From JADCRZ01 sp037718865 (GTDB lineage: Bacteria; Bacteroidota; Bacteroidia; Chitinophagales; Chitinophagaceae), in assembly GCA_037718865.1 (NCBI GenBank), contig JBBJMP010000006.1:62001-126000 (forward strand): a stretch of DNA of 64,000 nt, written 5' to 3'. This document shows positions 17,079 to 26,714 of the stretch, in pieces (positions within the stretch are counted from its first letter, which is position 1; each line of letters begins with the position of its first letter). The position numbers and the translations under genes are program-made. The notes under the pieces are model-generated. The model searched no databases and was not told the DNA's origin. It was given only the letters and a program-made list of their open reading frames with translations.

Positions 17079-18029
17079 ATGAAGAAAATATTGTTTGGCC
17101 TGCTGGTTATTCTTTTGGCAATCATACTATCTGTGTATATTTTAATACCTGCTTCATTAAAAGTATCCAATGTAATTATAGTCAACTGCACTATCAATGG
17201 CACAAACAGGTATCTGCTTGATATGGCCGGTTGGTATAAGTGGTGGCCTGGCGAAGACACCAAAAAAACTTCCTTACCAGATGCGAATACCAGCTTCATT
17301 TATAAGGGATTTTCTTACCGGATCCTCCGTCCTCTGTATAATGGATTTGAAATGCTTGCGGAACATGATGGTCGGAAAATAAAGTCCGTTTTACATGATT
17401 TTGCACTATCAAAAGATTCGGTGGCGATACAATGGCAGTATACTATAAAAACAAGTTTAAATCCATTTACAAGATGGCAGCAGTATAGACAGGCAGAATC
17501 AATGAAAATCAATATGGGTGATTTACTTGTTCACCTGCAAGCATTTTTGGTAAAACGGGTAAATGTTTATGGGATAGACATACAGGAAATTTTTGCACGA
17601 GACACTACGCTGATTGCTACAACACAAGATTATGAGGCTTATCCCGAAGTTATTAAAATTTATGCCTTAATTGGAAAACTTAAAAAACACGTTATTGCAG
17701 AGAAGGCCATACAAACCAATTACCCCATGCTTCATGTAAGAAAAAGGGACGACGGGCGATTTGAAGCAATGGTGGCCATTCCCATTAATAGACCATTACC
17801 GGAAAACAGAGATATGTTCAACAAACGATTTGTACCTTGGAAAACACTGGTAGCCGAAACCAAAGGAGGTGTTCATACCGTGGGTCAGGCTTATAAAAAA
17901 ATGGCGCTTTTTGTAGAAGATTATCAAAGAATCCCAATGGCTATTCCATTTGAATTACTTATTACAGACAGGAGCATCGAACCCGATACACTTAAATGGG
18001 TAAGCGTAATCTGCCAACCGGTGTCTTAG
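17079..18029 (+). CDS. Membrane-anchored protein with GyrI-like effector-binding domain
   Basis: A 316-residue protein. One N-terminal membrane helix (about residues 4-26) is followed by a region with the GWYKWWPG segment of SRPBCC/polyketide-cyclase-like folds. The second half (VNVYGIDIQ to the end) has the layout of the AraC effector-binding/GyrI fold, finishing IPFELLITDRSIEPDTLKW. Such domains bind small amphipathic molecules. The ligand and role are unknown. It is probably co-transcribed with the HD gene. Confidence 0.6.
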   Translation: MKKILFGLLVILLAIILSVYILIPASLKVSNVIIVNCTINGTNRYLLDMAGWYKWWPGEDTKKTSLPDANTSFIYKGFSYRILRPLYNGFEMLAEHDGRKIKSVLHDFALSKDSVAIQWQYTIKTSLNPFTRWQQYRQAESMKINMGDLLVHLQAFLVKRVNVYGIDIQEIFARDTTLIATTQDYEAYPEVIKIYALIGKLKKHVIAEKAIQTNYPMLHVRKRDDGRFEAMVAIPINRPLPENRDMFNKRFVPWKTLVAETKGGVHTVGQAYKKMALFVEDYQRIPMAIPFELLITDRSIEPDTLKWVSVICQPVS

Positions 18030-18033
18030 AGGT

Positions 18034-18127
18034 ATGAGTAATGACTTATGAGTTATGAATAACAAAGTAACGTAGTTTGAACAGTAATATATGGGATGCT
18101 GGTTATAACACATAATTCATAATTTAC
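18034..18127. repeat. ATGAGTT-type heptamer arrays at two convergent stop codons
   Basis: Four heptamers (ATGAGTA, ATGACTT, ATGAGTT, ATGAATA) start 5 bp after the GyrI-like gene stop. On the other strand, ATGAATT and ATGTGTT follow the stop of the convergent FG-GAP gene, within 18101-18127. About 40 bp of unremarkable sequence lies between them. Confidence 0.65.
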
Positions 18128-21100
18128 TTAGTCTTTAAAACGGATTACCATAGTTGAATCGTTGTTTCTGGCCAGAATAAAAGCTTCCTTGTTGTGGATA
18201 CTAATTTTTTTTATGTGACGTACCTGGCCTTTGATCTGTAGGCCGTTAAGCGGTTCAGCAGAAAAATTGCCTTTTCCCTGGTTCAGCAGGATAGTTCCGT
18301 AATCCGCATCATTTCTTCCCATCTCTATATTATTCTCATAAAAATTTCCTCCAAGTAAAATATCCGGTAAACTATCCTGATTGGCATAAACCACAACCCC
18401 ATCCCTGAAAGGAGTCATTTGTGCTTCCCAGGGCAAGGCCTTCGCTTCAAACCTGAGATTGCCTTTATTCATAAGGATGGCGTTGGCGAAATAGTCGGCA
18501 CTTAAAATAGTTGCCTTCTCCAATTTTTCCATGGTAAATAAATCTTTCAGGGAAGCCTTGGCAAATAGCTCAGCATGTAAATATTGTTTTTTAAGCAGGG
18601 GCATCTGTTTTTCCAGTTCTGCTTTGTTGGCAAAAACAATTTCTTTGCCGTTTAGATAATAAGTAAGGACCTGCTCCTTTTTTCCGTTGCCATCGAAGTC
18701 ATAATAGTAGAGCTTAACGGGTTCTTCGGCAGAAGCTTTAAGGCGGCTGTTCAACCCCAGGTTTCCCGCAATCAGGTCTATATTGCCATCCTGATCAACA
18801 TCACAGGGCAGTATAAAATTCCACCATCCCCTTTTATCAGTAAGAACCTTCTTTGTAAAACTGCCCTGTTTATTAATGAAAGCATTGATGCCTCCCCACT
18901 CGGAACAAACAATAAGGTCTTTCTTTCCATCTTTATCCAGATCATGCCAGATGGCATTTGTTACGAATCCTTCCTGCGACAGATCTTTGGAATACTTCAA
19001 GGTTACATCTTTAAACTTGCCGGTTCCATCATTTTGTAAAAGGTAAGACTTAGGTATCTGGCCATATCCCCAGGGTACGGCTCTGCCGGCAATGAACAAG
19101 TCGTTGTACCCATCCCCGTTAAAATCGCATGGCACTATGCAGGATGCGGTAATATACACACTGTCAAATGCATCCTGCAGTTTGGTAAATAGAGCTTTCC
19201 CATTATTCAGGTACACCCTTGGCGCAAGATATACTTCCTGCCCAAAGTACTCATTGCCTCCGCTGGCTATCAACAGGTCAATATTCCCATCGTTATTCAC
19301 GTCCGAAAAACAGGCATCAGCATCTTCGTATATACTATCATTTTCTAAATCGGCCTCTGCCGGTTTATGAAATGTTCCGGATGATTGTTGAAGGAAAATG
19401 GCGTTTCTACCGCCTTTTGAAGAGCCAATGAATACGTCCTCCAAACCATCATGGTTTATATCTCCTACGGCTAGAGCCGGACCTTCAGTAGAAACCATGT
19501 GAGGGATCAAAGGTTCACGGTCAAATTCAACAAAGGGGTTTTCAGCATGGCGATAAAGAAGTTTCGATTCCCTGGTAATATCGGACACCGGCTTTGATGG
19601 GTTCTGCCAGTGAGTAGTGATTTTTTCGAATGGAAATTTTGGCAAGCCTTTTTTATAGTTAAGCGAGAGTTGCGTTCCGGTGGAGAAGTGAATCGGTTCA
19701 TAGGTGTTATCCGGCCAGATGACGAACATGGAATCAACTTTTATTCCATGTAAACCTATATGCACTTGTGTTTCCATGCTGGATAAAAAACCCCTGACAG
19801 GATATTTTTCGTATGTCCTTATTGCGTTGTTCGCATACACGATCACTTTAGCTCCAACCGCATTGATATTATCTTCGCTACCTGTTAACGTTATCGCTAG
19901 ATATGGCTTGTCATTTTTATCATTGGTCTTGTTTTCATATAAAATCGCCGGATCTTCAATATTATTTACTACCACATCCAGGTCGCCATCATTGTCAAAA
20001 TCTGCATAAACGGCGCCATTGGAATAAGTAGGCATATTATTTTTAATCTGTTCTTTCAGATCCCTGAATGCCAGTTGTCCTGTATTCAGAAAAAATTTAT
20101 TCGGTATTTTAATTTCGGGAAACTTGTCGATCAGTGCCAATTTCGTTTCATCCACATTATTGTTTCGTATCATTTCCTGCATGTCATCGTTGGTAACATA
20201 ATTGATATAATCAATATCGTTCATTCTTTTTGGGATGCCGTTCGAGATGAACAGATCTTTTAAGCCATCATTGTCAAAGTCAATAAATAGTGGCGCCCAG
20301 GACCAGTCAGTGGCAGCAATTCCTGCATATAAGCCCGCTTCACTAAACATGTCGTTTCTGCGGTTGTATTGCAGGTTGTTCCTCGTGTATTGATAACCGT
20401 AACCATAGAGGATCTTTGAGTTAAACAGGTTATAGTCGTCCTCTCCTAACGATCTTTTTAAGATGTATGGATCATTTGCCAGCATATCCATTGATATAAT
20501 TTCGGGGTAGGCATCATTGTTAATATCCGCAACGTCTACGCCCATTGAGTATTGACTGGTATGCATCATCCTGTTTTGCAGATCTTCTTTAAATGTGCCA
20601 TCATGCTGGTTAATATACAGATAATCATTTTCGTGAAAATCGTTGCCTACATAAATATCCGGATAACCATCGAGATCGATATCCGACACCACAATTCCCA
20701 ACCCATACCCTATTACGGAGCTGTTAATGCCTGTTTGTCCGGTAACATCGGTAAACATTTCGTTTCCCTCATTCCGGAAAATATGATCACCCGAAAGGAG
20801 ATTCGGTTTGGCCAGTAACAACCGGCGATAACCGAAGTTGCCATTGTGGTGAATGGAATGATTTAACAGGTACATGTCAAGGTCGCCATCATGGTCGTAG
20901 TCGAAAAAAACGGCCTGTGTGCTAAAGCCTGAAAATTGCAATCCGAATTCTGAAGCCCGTTCTGCATAAAAAGGGACACCATTTTTATCTATTCCCTGGC
21001 ATATCAATAGTTGGTTGCTGCTGCTTAATGTTTCATGTTTGCCAACTCTGCAAATATATATGTCCAGTAAACCGTCATTATTGATATCGACCACAGACAC

Positions 21101-21481
21101 TCCGGTAGACCATCCACCATCCTGTGGAATCCGCGCAGCAGTGGCAACGTCGCGGAAATGCAGATCGCCTTCGTTCAGGTACAGTTTATTCTGGCCCTGG
21201 TTAGCGGCAAAAAACAGGTCTGGTTTACCATCGTTGTTAAAATCTCCCGCACCAATACCTGCACCATTATAAAAGTACATGTATTTAAACAGGTTAAATT
21301 GGCTGGTATAAGTAAGTTTGTTACTAAAGTTCAAACCTGTCCGCGTATCGCTTAAAGCTTCAAACAGCGGTTGTTCCGTACTCTTTGGTTTACAAGCCGT
21401 AAAGAACGTGAACAGGAAAAGGGCATACAAAAAGAAAAAAAGGCCTTGTATACGCTGAATCATAATTTGTTTATATTTCAT
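18128..21481 (-). CDS. FG-GAP/ASPIC-UnbV (CRTAC1-like) repeat lipoprotein
   Basis: A very large exported protein of about 1117 residues. The signal peptide (FFFLYALFLFTFFTAC) ends in a lipobox cysteine, so it is a lipoprotein. The body is built of FG-GAP/VCBS repeats with the calcium-binding pattern DxNxDGxxD (DFNNDGKPDLFF, DINNDGLLDIYI, DYDHDGDLDMYL and many more). An ASPIC/UnbV segment follows in the middle (AKVIVYANNAIRTYEKYPVRG, VHIGLHG, VIWPDN). This forms beta-propellers exposed at the cell surface. The frame is open to 21559, but that part is repeat sequence; I use the ATG at 21481, and 21463 is also possible. A paralogue lies upstream, and both follow SusC/SusD. Confidence 0.88.
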   Translation of the reverse strand: MKYKQIMIQRIQGLFFFLYALFLFTFFTACKPKSTEQPLFEALSDTRTGLNFSNKLTYTSQFNLFKYMYFYNGAGIGAGDFNNDGKPDLFFAANQGQNKLYLNEGDLHFRDVATAARIPQDGGWSTGVSVVDINNDGLLDIYICRVGKHETLSSSNQLLICQGIDKNGVPFYAERASEFGLQFSGFSTQAVFFDYDHDGDLDMYLLNHSIHHNGNFGYRRLLLAKPNLLSGDHIFRNEGNEMFTDVTGQTGINSSVIGYGLGIVVSDIDLDGYPDIYVGNDFHENDYLYINQHDGTFKEDLQNRMMHTSQYSMGVDVADINNDAYPEIISMDMLANDPYILKRSLGEDDYNLFNSKILYGYGYQYTRNNLQYNRRNDMFSEAGLYAGIAATDWSWAPLFIDFDNDGLKDLFISNGIPKRMNDIDYINYVTNDDMQEMIRNNNVDETKLALIDKFPEIKIPNKFFLNTGQLAFRDLKEQIKNNMPTYSNGAVYADFDNDGDLDVVVNNIEDPAILYENKTNDKNDKPYLAITLTGSEDNINAVGAKVIVYANNAIRTYEKYPVRGFLSSMETQVHIGLHGIKVDSMFVIWPDNTYEPIHFSTGTQLSLNYKKGLPKFPFEKITTHWQNPSKPVSDITRESKLLYRHAENPFVEFDREPLIPHMVSTEGPALAVGDINHDGLEDVFIGSSKGGRNAIFLQQSSGTFHKPAEADLENDSIYEDADACFSDVNNDGNIDLLIASGGNEYFGQEVYLAPRVYLNNGKALFTKLQDAFDSVYITASCIVPCDFNGDGYNDLFIAGRAVPWGYGQIPKSYLLQNDGTGKFKDVTLKYSKDLSQEGFVTNAIWHDLDKDGKKDLIVCSEWGGINAFINKQGSFTKKVLTDKRGWWNFILPCDVDQDGNIDLIAGNLGLNSRLKASAEEPVKLYYYDFDGNGKKEQVLTYYLNGKEIVFANKAELEKQMPLLKKQYLHAELFAKASLKDLFTMEKLEKATILSADYFANAILMNKGNLRFEAKALPWEAQMTPFRDGVVVYANQDSLPDILLGGNFYENNIEMGRNDADYGTILLNQGKGNFSAEPLNGLQIKGQVRHIKKISIHNKEAFILARNNDSTMVIRFKD

Positions 21482-21485
21482 TTTT

Positions 21486-21618
21486 ACTTTATGCCTTTCT
21501 CTGTGGTTTATGTAACCACAAAGAGCGAAAAGGTTTACACAAAGAAAGCACGAAGGCAAGAAACTTAAATAAAACCATCCAGCCGTTTTCTCAAATGATC
21601 TTTGTGTAACCTTAGGTT
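21486..21618. repeat. CTTTGTG/CTTCGTGG-type repeats between the two FG-GAP genes
   Basis: Two opposed copies of the repeat seen at 971-1062: CTCTGTGGTT with AACCACAAAGAG at 21495-21530, and CTTTGTGTAACC near 21600 continuing into the last codons of the upstream FG-GAP gene (ACTTCGTGCG, CCTTTGTGGTTAA) to about 21650. TGTGGTT and AACCACA can pair. Confidence 0.6.
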
Positions 21619-24600
21619 TTACTTCGTGCGTCCTTTGTGGTTAATGTTAACCACCACAGGAACAATCGGCTTTTTTATACTGTACAATGCAGGATATTCA
21701 TTATTGCGGAGAAACAAGAGATGGGTTGTATTTCCTTTTTTTATTGACAGGATATCCCTGATTGCCCCGGTTAATTCCAAGCCTGATTGACCCGGTTCCA
21801 TCCATATGAGGTCGCCTTTGCCATTATTAATCAGAACATGGCCCAAACTCCCGTCTAATTTTCCCAGTTGAGGCATAAAACCAAAATTGTTTCCTCCCAA
21901 TACCAGATCGAGGTACCCATCCTGATTAAGATCCAAACAGTGGGCGGCATTTACAGACGAGAGTTGCACCATCGTTGGCAATTTTTGGATGGTAAAGTTT
22001 CCGTTGCCGTTATTGTACGCCATGCAGGAAGGGGTATAATTAAATTCCTTTACAATGGATCTGTTTAACAGTGCTGGTAAAAACAGTTCCTGAATTGTTT
22101 TTTTTGCATATTCCCCATGTTTTAAGTTTCCTTTTTTAATGGAAGGAACCTGGTCCTGCATTTCGTGTTTCAAAAAAACCGGTTTATCTTTTCCCTCGAC
22201 CTGCCTGGTTATGATCTTGTCTACGTTGCCGTTCTGATTAAAGTCATTTACCCAAAGCCTGACCGCTTTTCTTTTATCTGGCCGTAAATAAAAATTTTCT
22301 CCTATGTTGCCCAGAATCAGGTCTGCCTTCCCGTCCCTGTTCATGTCTGCGACAGTAATGGTTTGCCACCAGCCTTTTAAGTCGGAAAGGTTTGATTTAA
22401 TTTCAGAAAAGCGATCACCGGTGAAAGAAAAAAGACGCGGCGACATCCATTCCCCGACAATGATCAACTCTTCATTTTTATCACCTGCCACATCTGACCA
22501 TACGGCACCGGTTACCATACCTATATTTGCAATATCCGGATTCTTGGTTTTAGCCATATCAGTGAAGCGGCCTTTCCCGTTGTTTACAAACAAGTAACTT
22601 CGGGGAGATAAACCATAATTGCGGGGCACACTTCTGCCCCCCACAAACAAATCCAGGTCTCCATCGCGATCAAAATCATTGGCTATGGCGACCGAAATAT
22701 TTGCTTCATTATTTGAAAAGGCTGTCGGCTCTATGTCAAAATTTCCATCTCCATCGTTCCTGAATAAACGCAGTTGGATCTCCCTGGTATTTGGCAGTGC
22801 AAAGTTGCCGCCCGGGCACAACAGCAGATCCAGGTCTCCATCGTTGTCGCAGTCAAACATTAATTCCGCTACATCCTCAAAGTCCCTATATTCCTCAAAA
22901 GCCTGTTGTTCTTTTTTTACAAAAGCGCCGTTGCGGGATTGCAGGTATAGTTGCCCGCCCTGACCTTTTGCTCCGCCTATATAGATATCTTCCCTGCCAT
23001 CTCCGTTTACATCTCCCTTCACCGCTTTAGGTCCTTCGCGCGAAAGCATTGCAGGAATATTCCGTTCATAATAAAAGTCTACATAATCGTCTTCCTGGTG
23101 TTTCTCCACATTCATTACAACGGTATCAAGAAGTGTAAAAGGTGCAGCTTTCGTTGGTTGCACAGCCATGTCAGCCTTTTTCTCATCTTCTTCCGCCAGA
23201 ATATATAATTTATTAATTTCCGGGTGTTCATATTTTGAAAAAGAACGATCGGGCCAGCTGATGATCATTGAATCTACCTGTGCAGCAGAGCCAAGGCCTA
23301 TAACCACTTTGTAATCTACGGAAGACTGGAATCCCCTGCTTGGAATGACTTCCCTGCTAAGGACCTGATCACCTACGTACAATGTAATGGTGCTGCCGAC
23401 AGCAAAACTGTTCTCACCTTTTCCCTGGAGTAAAACACTTACATAATTATTTTTATTCAGTTCCCTGGCGTTATTTTTATATACAAACGCAGGCTGGTTT
23501 TCATTATTCACCACCAGGTCTATATCGCCATCATTATCGAGGTCACCGTAAGCAGCTCCGTTTGAGAACGTCTTCTGAGACAATCCCCATAAATTTCCTG
23601 CATCGGCAAATTGCAGGTGGCCCATATTCCTAAAGGCTTTGTTCGGCATTGGAGTGACCGGAATTTCTTTTAACACTTCTTCCATGTTTTCTTTTTTACC
23701 GGCTAGGATCATTTTTTGGATTACATCATTGGCAAAAAAATCCATGAAATCCAGGTTGGTTACATCTCTGTTTACCCCGTTACAAACATAAATGTCATTT
23801 AGCCCGTCGTTATCTGCATCAAACATCAATGCTCCCCAGCTCCAGTCTGTCGCCGCTACACCACTGAAATAGGCAGTTTCCAAAAATCTCCCCTTTTTAT
23901 TATTAACCTGCAGGCAGTTTTGCATGAATTGATGAAAGAAACCGGCTTTTACCTTGCCTCTGTACAAATCAATATTATCAAATGCTCCCAGGGTCTTTAG
24001 CCGGTAATCGTCTTCCGGTAACATATCCGTTGTAAAAATATCCGGGTAACCATCATTGTTGATATCGGCTATATCTGCTCCCATGGAAGACATGCTGGTG
24101 TGCTGGATGCATTGTTCGAAATCATCCTTAAATGTTCCATTTTTCTGGTTAACATATAGATAGTCTCGTTCGTACGAATCATTCGCAACGTATACATCAG
24201 GATAGCCATCGCGATTTATATCACCTACAGATACTCCCAGGCCCAAACTGATCAACCCGCCATGAAGACCTGCTTCCTTGGTAACTTCGATAAATTGTCC
24301 CTTATCATTCCGGTATAAATGATCGCCTCCGCCTTTTAAAAATTCACCTACGGGCCAATCTTTTTCAGGTAAATCGCGGCTGAAAGAAAAGTTAAGCTGG
24401 TTTACCGGTATGGGACTGTTATTGATCATAAAGCAATCCAGGTCACCGTCTAAGTCATAGTCAAAAAAGGATACTTGTGTAGTATAGGCTGAAATGGCAA
24501 GCCCGAATTTTTCTGCTGATTCCGTAAAGGTCAGGTCATGATTATTGATGTACAATTTATTTTTCCGGTTGGCGGTACCCATGTGGCCGGAACTGCAGAC

Positions 24601-24984
24601 ATATATGTCCAGCCACCCGTCGCTATTCAGGTCGGCAAAAACTACACCTGTGTACCATTTATCGTCTGGTGTAATGCCGGCTTCGAGGGCAATGTCTTCA
24701 AATTTCAGGTTGCCCTTGTTCAGATATAATTTGTTTTCACCGGTGTTTGATGTGAGGAATACATCGGAAAGCCCATCATTATTGATATCTGCGATGGCCA
24801 CTCCTCCCCCATTATAAAAATTTCTAAAAAGAAAACTGTTTTCCTTTTTACCATCTACCACCTTGTTTTCAAATTCAATTCCTGAATCCGTTAACAAATG
24901 AAACAGGGTATCTTCCTGCTTTTGTTTGCAAGATATCACGGCTGAAATGACGAAAAGGATTACCCACGTTGGTCTACCCTTCAT
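21619..24984 (-). CDS. FG-GAP/ASPIC-UnbV (CRTAC1-like) repeat lipoprotein, paralogue
   Basis: A 1121-residue lipoprotein with the same plan as its downstream neighbour: a short signal peptide ending AVISC, FG-GAP repeats (DINNDGLSDVFL, DLNSDGWLDIYV, DYDLDGDLDCFM, DINRDGYPDVYV) and a central ASPIC/UnbV segment with SRGFQSSVDYKVVIGLG and ISWPDR. A second propeller follows (DVNGDGREDIYIG, DCDNDGDLDLLL, DLNQDGYLDLVLGG). The two genes are an old tandem duplication. The last dozen codons overlap a dispersed repeat, so the C-terminus is partly repeat-encoded. It is 84 bp after susD and likely part of the same uptake locus. Confidence 0.9.
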   Translation of the reverse strand: MKGRPTWVILFVISAVISCKQKQEDTLFHLLTDSGIEFENKVVDGKKENSFLFRNFYNGGGVAIADINNDGLSDVFLTSNTGENKLYLNKGNLKFEDIALEAGITPDDKWYTGVVFADLNSDGWLDIYVCSSGHMGTANRKNKLYINNHDLTFTESAEKFGLAISAYTTQVSFFDYDLDGDLDCFMINNSPIPVNQLNFSFSRDLPEKDWPVGEFLKGGGDHLYRNDKGQFIEVTKEAGLHGGLISLGLGVSVGDINRDGYPDVYVANDSYERDYLYVNQKNGTFKDDFEQCIQHTSMSSMGADIADINNDGYPDIFTTDMLPEDDYRLKTLGAFDNIDLYRGKVKAGFFHQFMQNCLQVNNKKGRFLETAYFSGVAATDWSWGALMFDADNDGLNDIYVCNGVNRDVTNLDFMDFFANDVIQKMILAGKKENMEEVLKEIPVTPMPNKAFRNMGHLQFADAGNLWGLSQKTFSNGAAYGDLDNDGDIDLVVNNENQPAFVYKNNARELNKNNYVSVLLQGKGENSFAVGSTITLYVGDQVLSREVIPSRGFQSSVDYKVVIGLGSAAQVDSMIISWPDRSFSKYEHPEINKLYILAEEDEKKADMAVQPTKAAPFTLLDTVVMNVEKHQEDDYVDFYYERNIPAMLSREGPKAVKGDVNGDGREDIYIGGAKGQGGQLYLQSRNGAFVKKEQQAFEEYRDFEDVAELMFDCDNDGDLDLLLCPGGNFALPNTREIQLRLFRNDGDGNFDIEPTAFSNNEANISVAIANDFDRDGDLDLFVGGRSVPRNYGLSPRSYLFVNNGKGRFTDMAKTKNPDIANIGMVTGAVWSDVAGDKNEELIIVGEWMSPRLFSFTGDRFSEIKSNLSDLKGWWQTITVADMNRDGKADLILGNIGENFYLRPDKRKAVRLWVNDFNQNGNVDKIITRQVEGKDKPVFLKHEMQDQVPSIKKGNLKHGEYAKKTIQELFLPALLNRSIVKEFNYTPSCMAYNNGNGNFTIQKLPTMVQLSSVNAAHCLDLNQDGYLDLVLGGNNFGFMPQLGKLDGSLGHVLINNGKGDLIWMEPGQSGLELTGAIRDILSIKKGNTTHLLFLRNNEYPALYSIKKPIVPVVVNINHKGRTK

Positions 24985-25014
24985 GAATTATCAAATTAAA
25001 CAAACAAACCTAAA

Positions 25015-25047
25015 GCATAAAGGCCATTATCATAATGGCCTTTATGC
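25015..25047. terminator. 33-bp perfect inverted repeat between susD and the FG-GAP gene
   Basis: The two 16-base arms (GCATAAAGGCCATTAT and its exact complement) flank a single central base. In RNA this gives a very stable hairpin 21 bp past the susD stop. There is no T run right after it, so it may be a 3'-end stabiliser or a partial terminator that lowers expression of the FG-GAP genes relative to susCD. Confidence 0.7.
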
Positions 25048-25068
25048 TATTAACAAAATTTATAATTA

Positions 25069-26697
25069 TCAGTAACCCTTGTTTTGCTTAAAATTTGGAT
25101 TTGAAGCTAAAGCCTGGGCCGGTATTGGGAATACGAGGTTTTTTGGATTGTCAGTCGGTTTATATTGCCATGGCTTAAGGAAAACGCCAAACCTGATCAG
25201 GTCTGTTCTTCTAAAAGATTCATGATAAAGCTCCCTACCCCTTTCTGCGATTAACGTATTAGGGTCGTATAAATTAGCCGTATTCACCAGGGAAATGGAG
25301 GGCAATAGTGCTGCTGACCTGGCCTGCCTCAAGCCATTAACCAAGGTTAAGGCAGTGGCGGCATCGCCGGTTCTTAATCTGGCTTCAGCTACCATCAGAA
25401 CCACATCCGCGTAACGGAAGATCATCAACCAGTTTCCGGCATTACTTTGATAATTTTTTGAATCATCCGTATAATCAGGTACATATTTAACCACCCGTAT
25501 ACCGGTTACTTCCAGATTAGCCCCTTTTTCTATCATGTCAGGAGCTATTTCTGGTGTGAAGGCTAACGGAGCGCCTTTTCTGTCTTTCAAAGCAACTCCA
25601 GCTGCGTTAAATTGCTGTCCAACAAGTAATCCCGGCCGGATACCTGATACATTAGTTGCTCCCTGGTAATACCTGCCCCCGATTCTTTGATCAAGTAGGG
25701 TATCGGCCGGCCCGTATGTTGTTGTATTGGTAGGACTGAAAGAATTATAAAAATCACTGACGGTAGCAAATCCGTTCCAACCTGCATTAGGGGCGAATTT
25801 GTCGAATGAGTTATAATGTAAGGTATGATTCCAGCGAGCCTGTATTCCTCCACTATTTACGGTAACACCAGAAGTATTCGGATAGGCAAAAATGCCTTCT
25901 TTGGATTTTTGACCATTGTCTACGCTGAAATTATCGAAATAATTAGGCGTGTAGGAATATTTGTTGCTATTGATTATGGTATTGCCCAGGGTGATCACCT
26001 GCTGCATATCTGCCGCAGCAAAGGTTGGGGTTTCCCGGTTTACAATAGCGCCTTTTTGAAGATAACATTTCATCAGTAAAACCCGGGCCGCGTCTGGATT
26101 CGCAACCGTTATCGGGTTGCTTGCGTTTAAATCTGGAAGAATGGCGGTCAGTTCACTAATAATGAAATCCATTCCGGCAGCGCCTGACTTAACTTCGGGT
26201 GCATTTAATAAGTTAGCACCCGGGTCCCTGAATGGGTACTGTCCATACAGGTCCAATAGAAAATAAAGAGATAAAGCCCTTAAAAACCTTGCTTCGGCAG
26301 TCTGACTTTTAGAAGGATTAAAATTTAGCACGTTTGTCGCGTCAAAGTTTAATTTATTCAGACCGTTAAAAACCTGCAAAAGCTGATCGTGGTTAGCATC
26401 CCAGGTATGATTATGCAATACCCGCCAGGCTCCATTATCATCCCAGTCGCCACCCCTGGTGACCACCAATGATTCATCAGACGTATTTTCCTGGAGGGAA
26501 TAAAGGCGGGCCTGATCATGAAAGGTCGTGGTTAGGTTTGTATAAGCTGCCTTCAGCAAAAGATCGGTGCCCGATGCTCCCAAAGCTGAAGAAGCCTGTC
26601 GCGAGGTAAGGGTGCCCCTCAGATCTTCGTCTAATTTCGAGCATCCGGCCAGTATTAAAAAAAGTGAAGCGAGTATTATTTTGTTATTAGTTCTCAT
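25069..26697 (-). CDS. SusD/RagB-family nutrient-binding lipoprotein
   Basis: Outer-membrane surface lipoprotein of about 542 residues that caps the SusC channel and binds its ligand. The signal peptide ends LILAGC. Further family features are LLLKAAYTNL, ARFLRALSLYFLLDLYGQYPF in the TPR-like half, FRYADVVLMVAEARLRTGDAATAL, and the C-terminal ERGRELYHESFRRTDLIRFG followed by FPIPAQALASNPNFKQNKGY. The ATG at 26697 is chosen, since the one at 26703 only adds two residues. It is 17 bp after susC. Confidence 0.95.
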   Translation of the reverse strand: MRTNNKIILASLFLILAGCSKLDEDLRGTLTSRQASSALGASGTDLLLKAAYTNLTTTFHDQARLYSLQENTSDESLVVTRGGDWDDNGAWRVLHNHTWDANHDQLLQVFNGLNKLNFDATNVLNFNPSKSQTAEARFLRALSLYFLLDLYGQYPFRDPGANLLNAPEVKSGAAGMDFIISELTAILPDLNASNPITVANPDAARVLLMKCYLQKGAIVNRETPTFAAADMQQVITLGNTIINSNKYSYTPNYFDNFSVDNGQKSKEGIFAYPNTSGVTVNSGGIQARWNHTLHYNSFDKFAPNAGWNGFATVSDFYNSFSPTNTTTYGPADTLLDQRIGGRYYQGATNVSGIRPGLLVGQQFNAAGVALKDRKGAPLAFTPEIAPDMIEKGANLEVTGIRVVKYVPDYTDDSKNYQSNAGNWLMIFRYADVVLMVAEARLRTGDAATALTLVNGLRQARSAALLPSISLVNTANLYDPNTLIAERGRELYHESFRRTDLIRFGVFLKPWQYKPTDNPKNLVFPIPAQALASNPNFKQNKGY

Positions 26698-26714
26698 ACA
26701 CAAGCTTTTATAAA

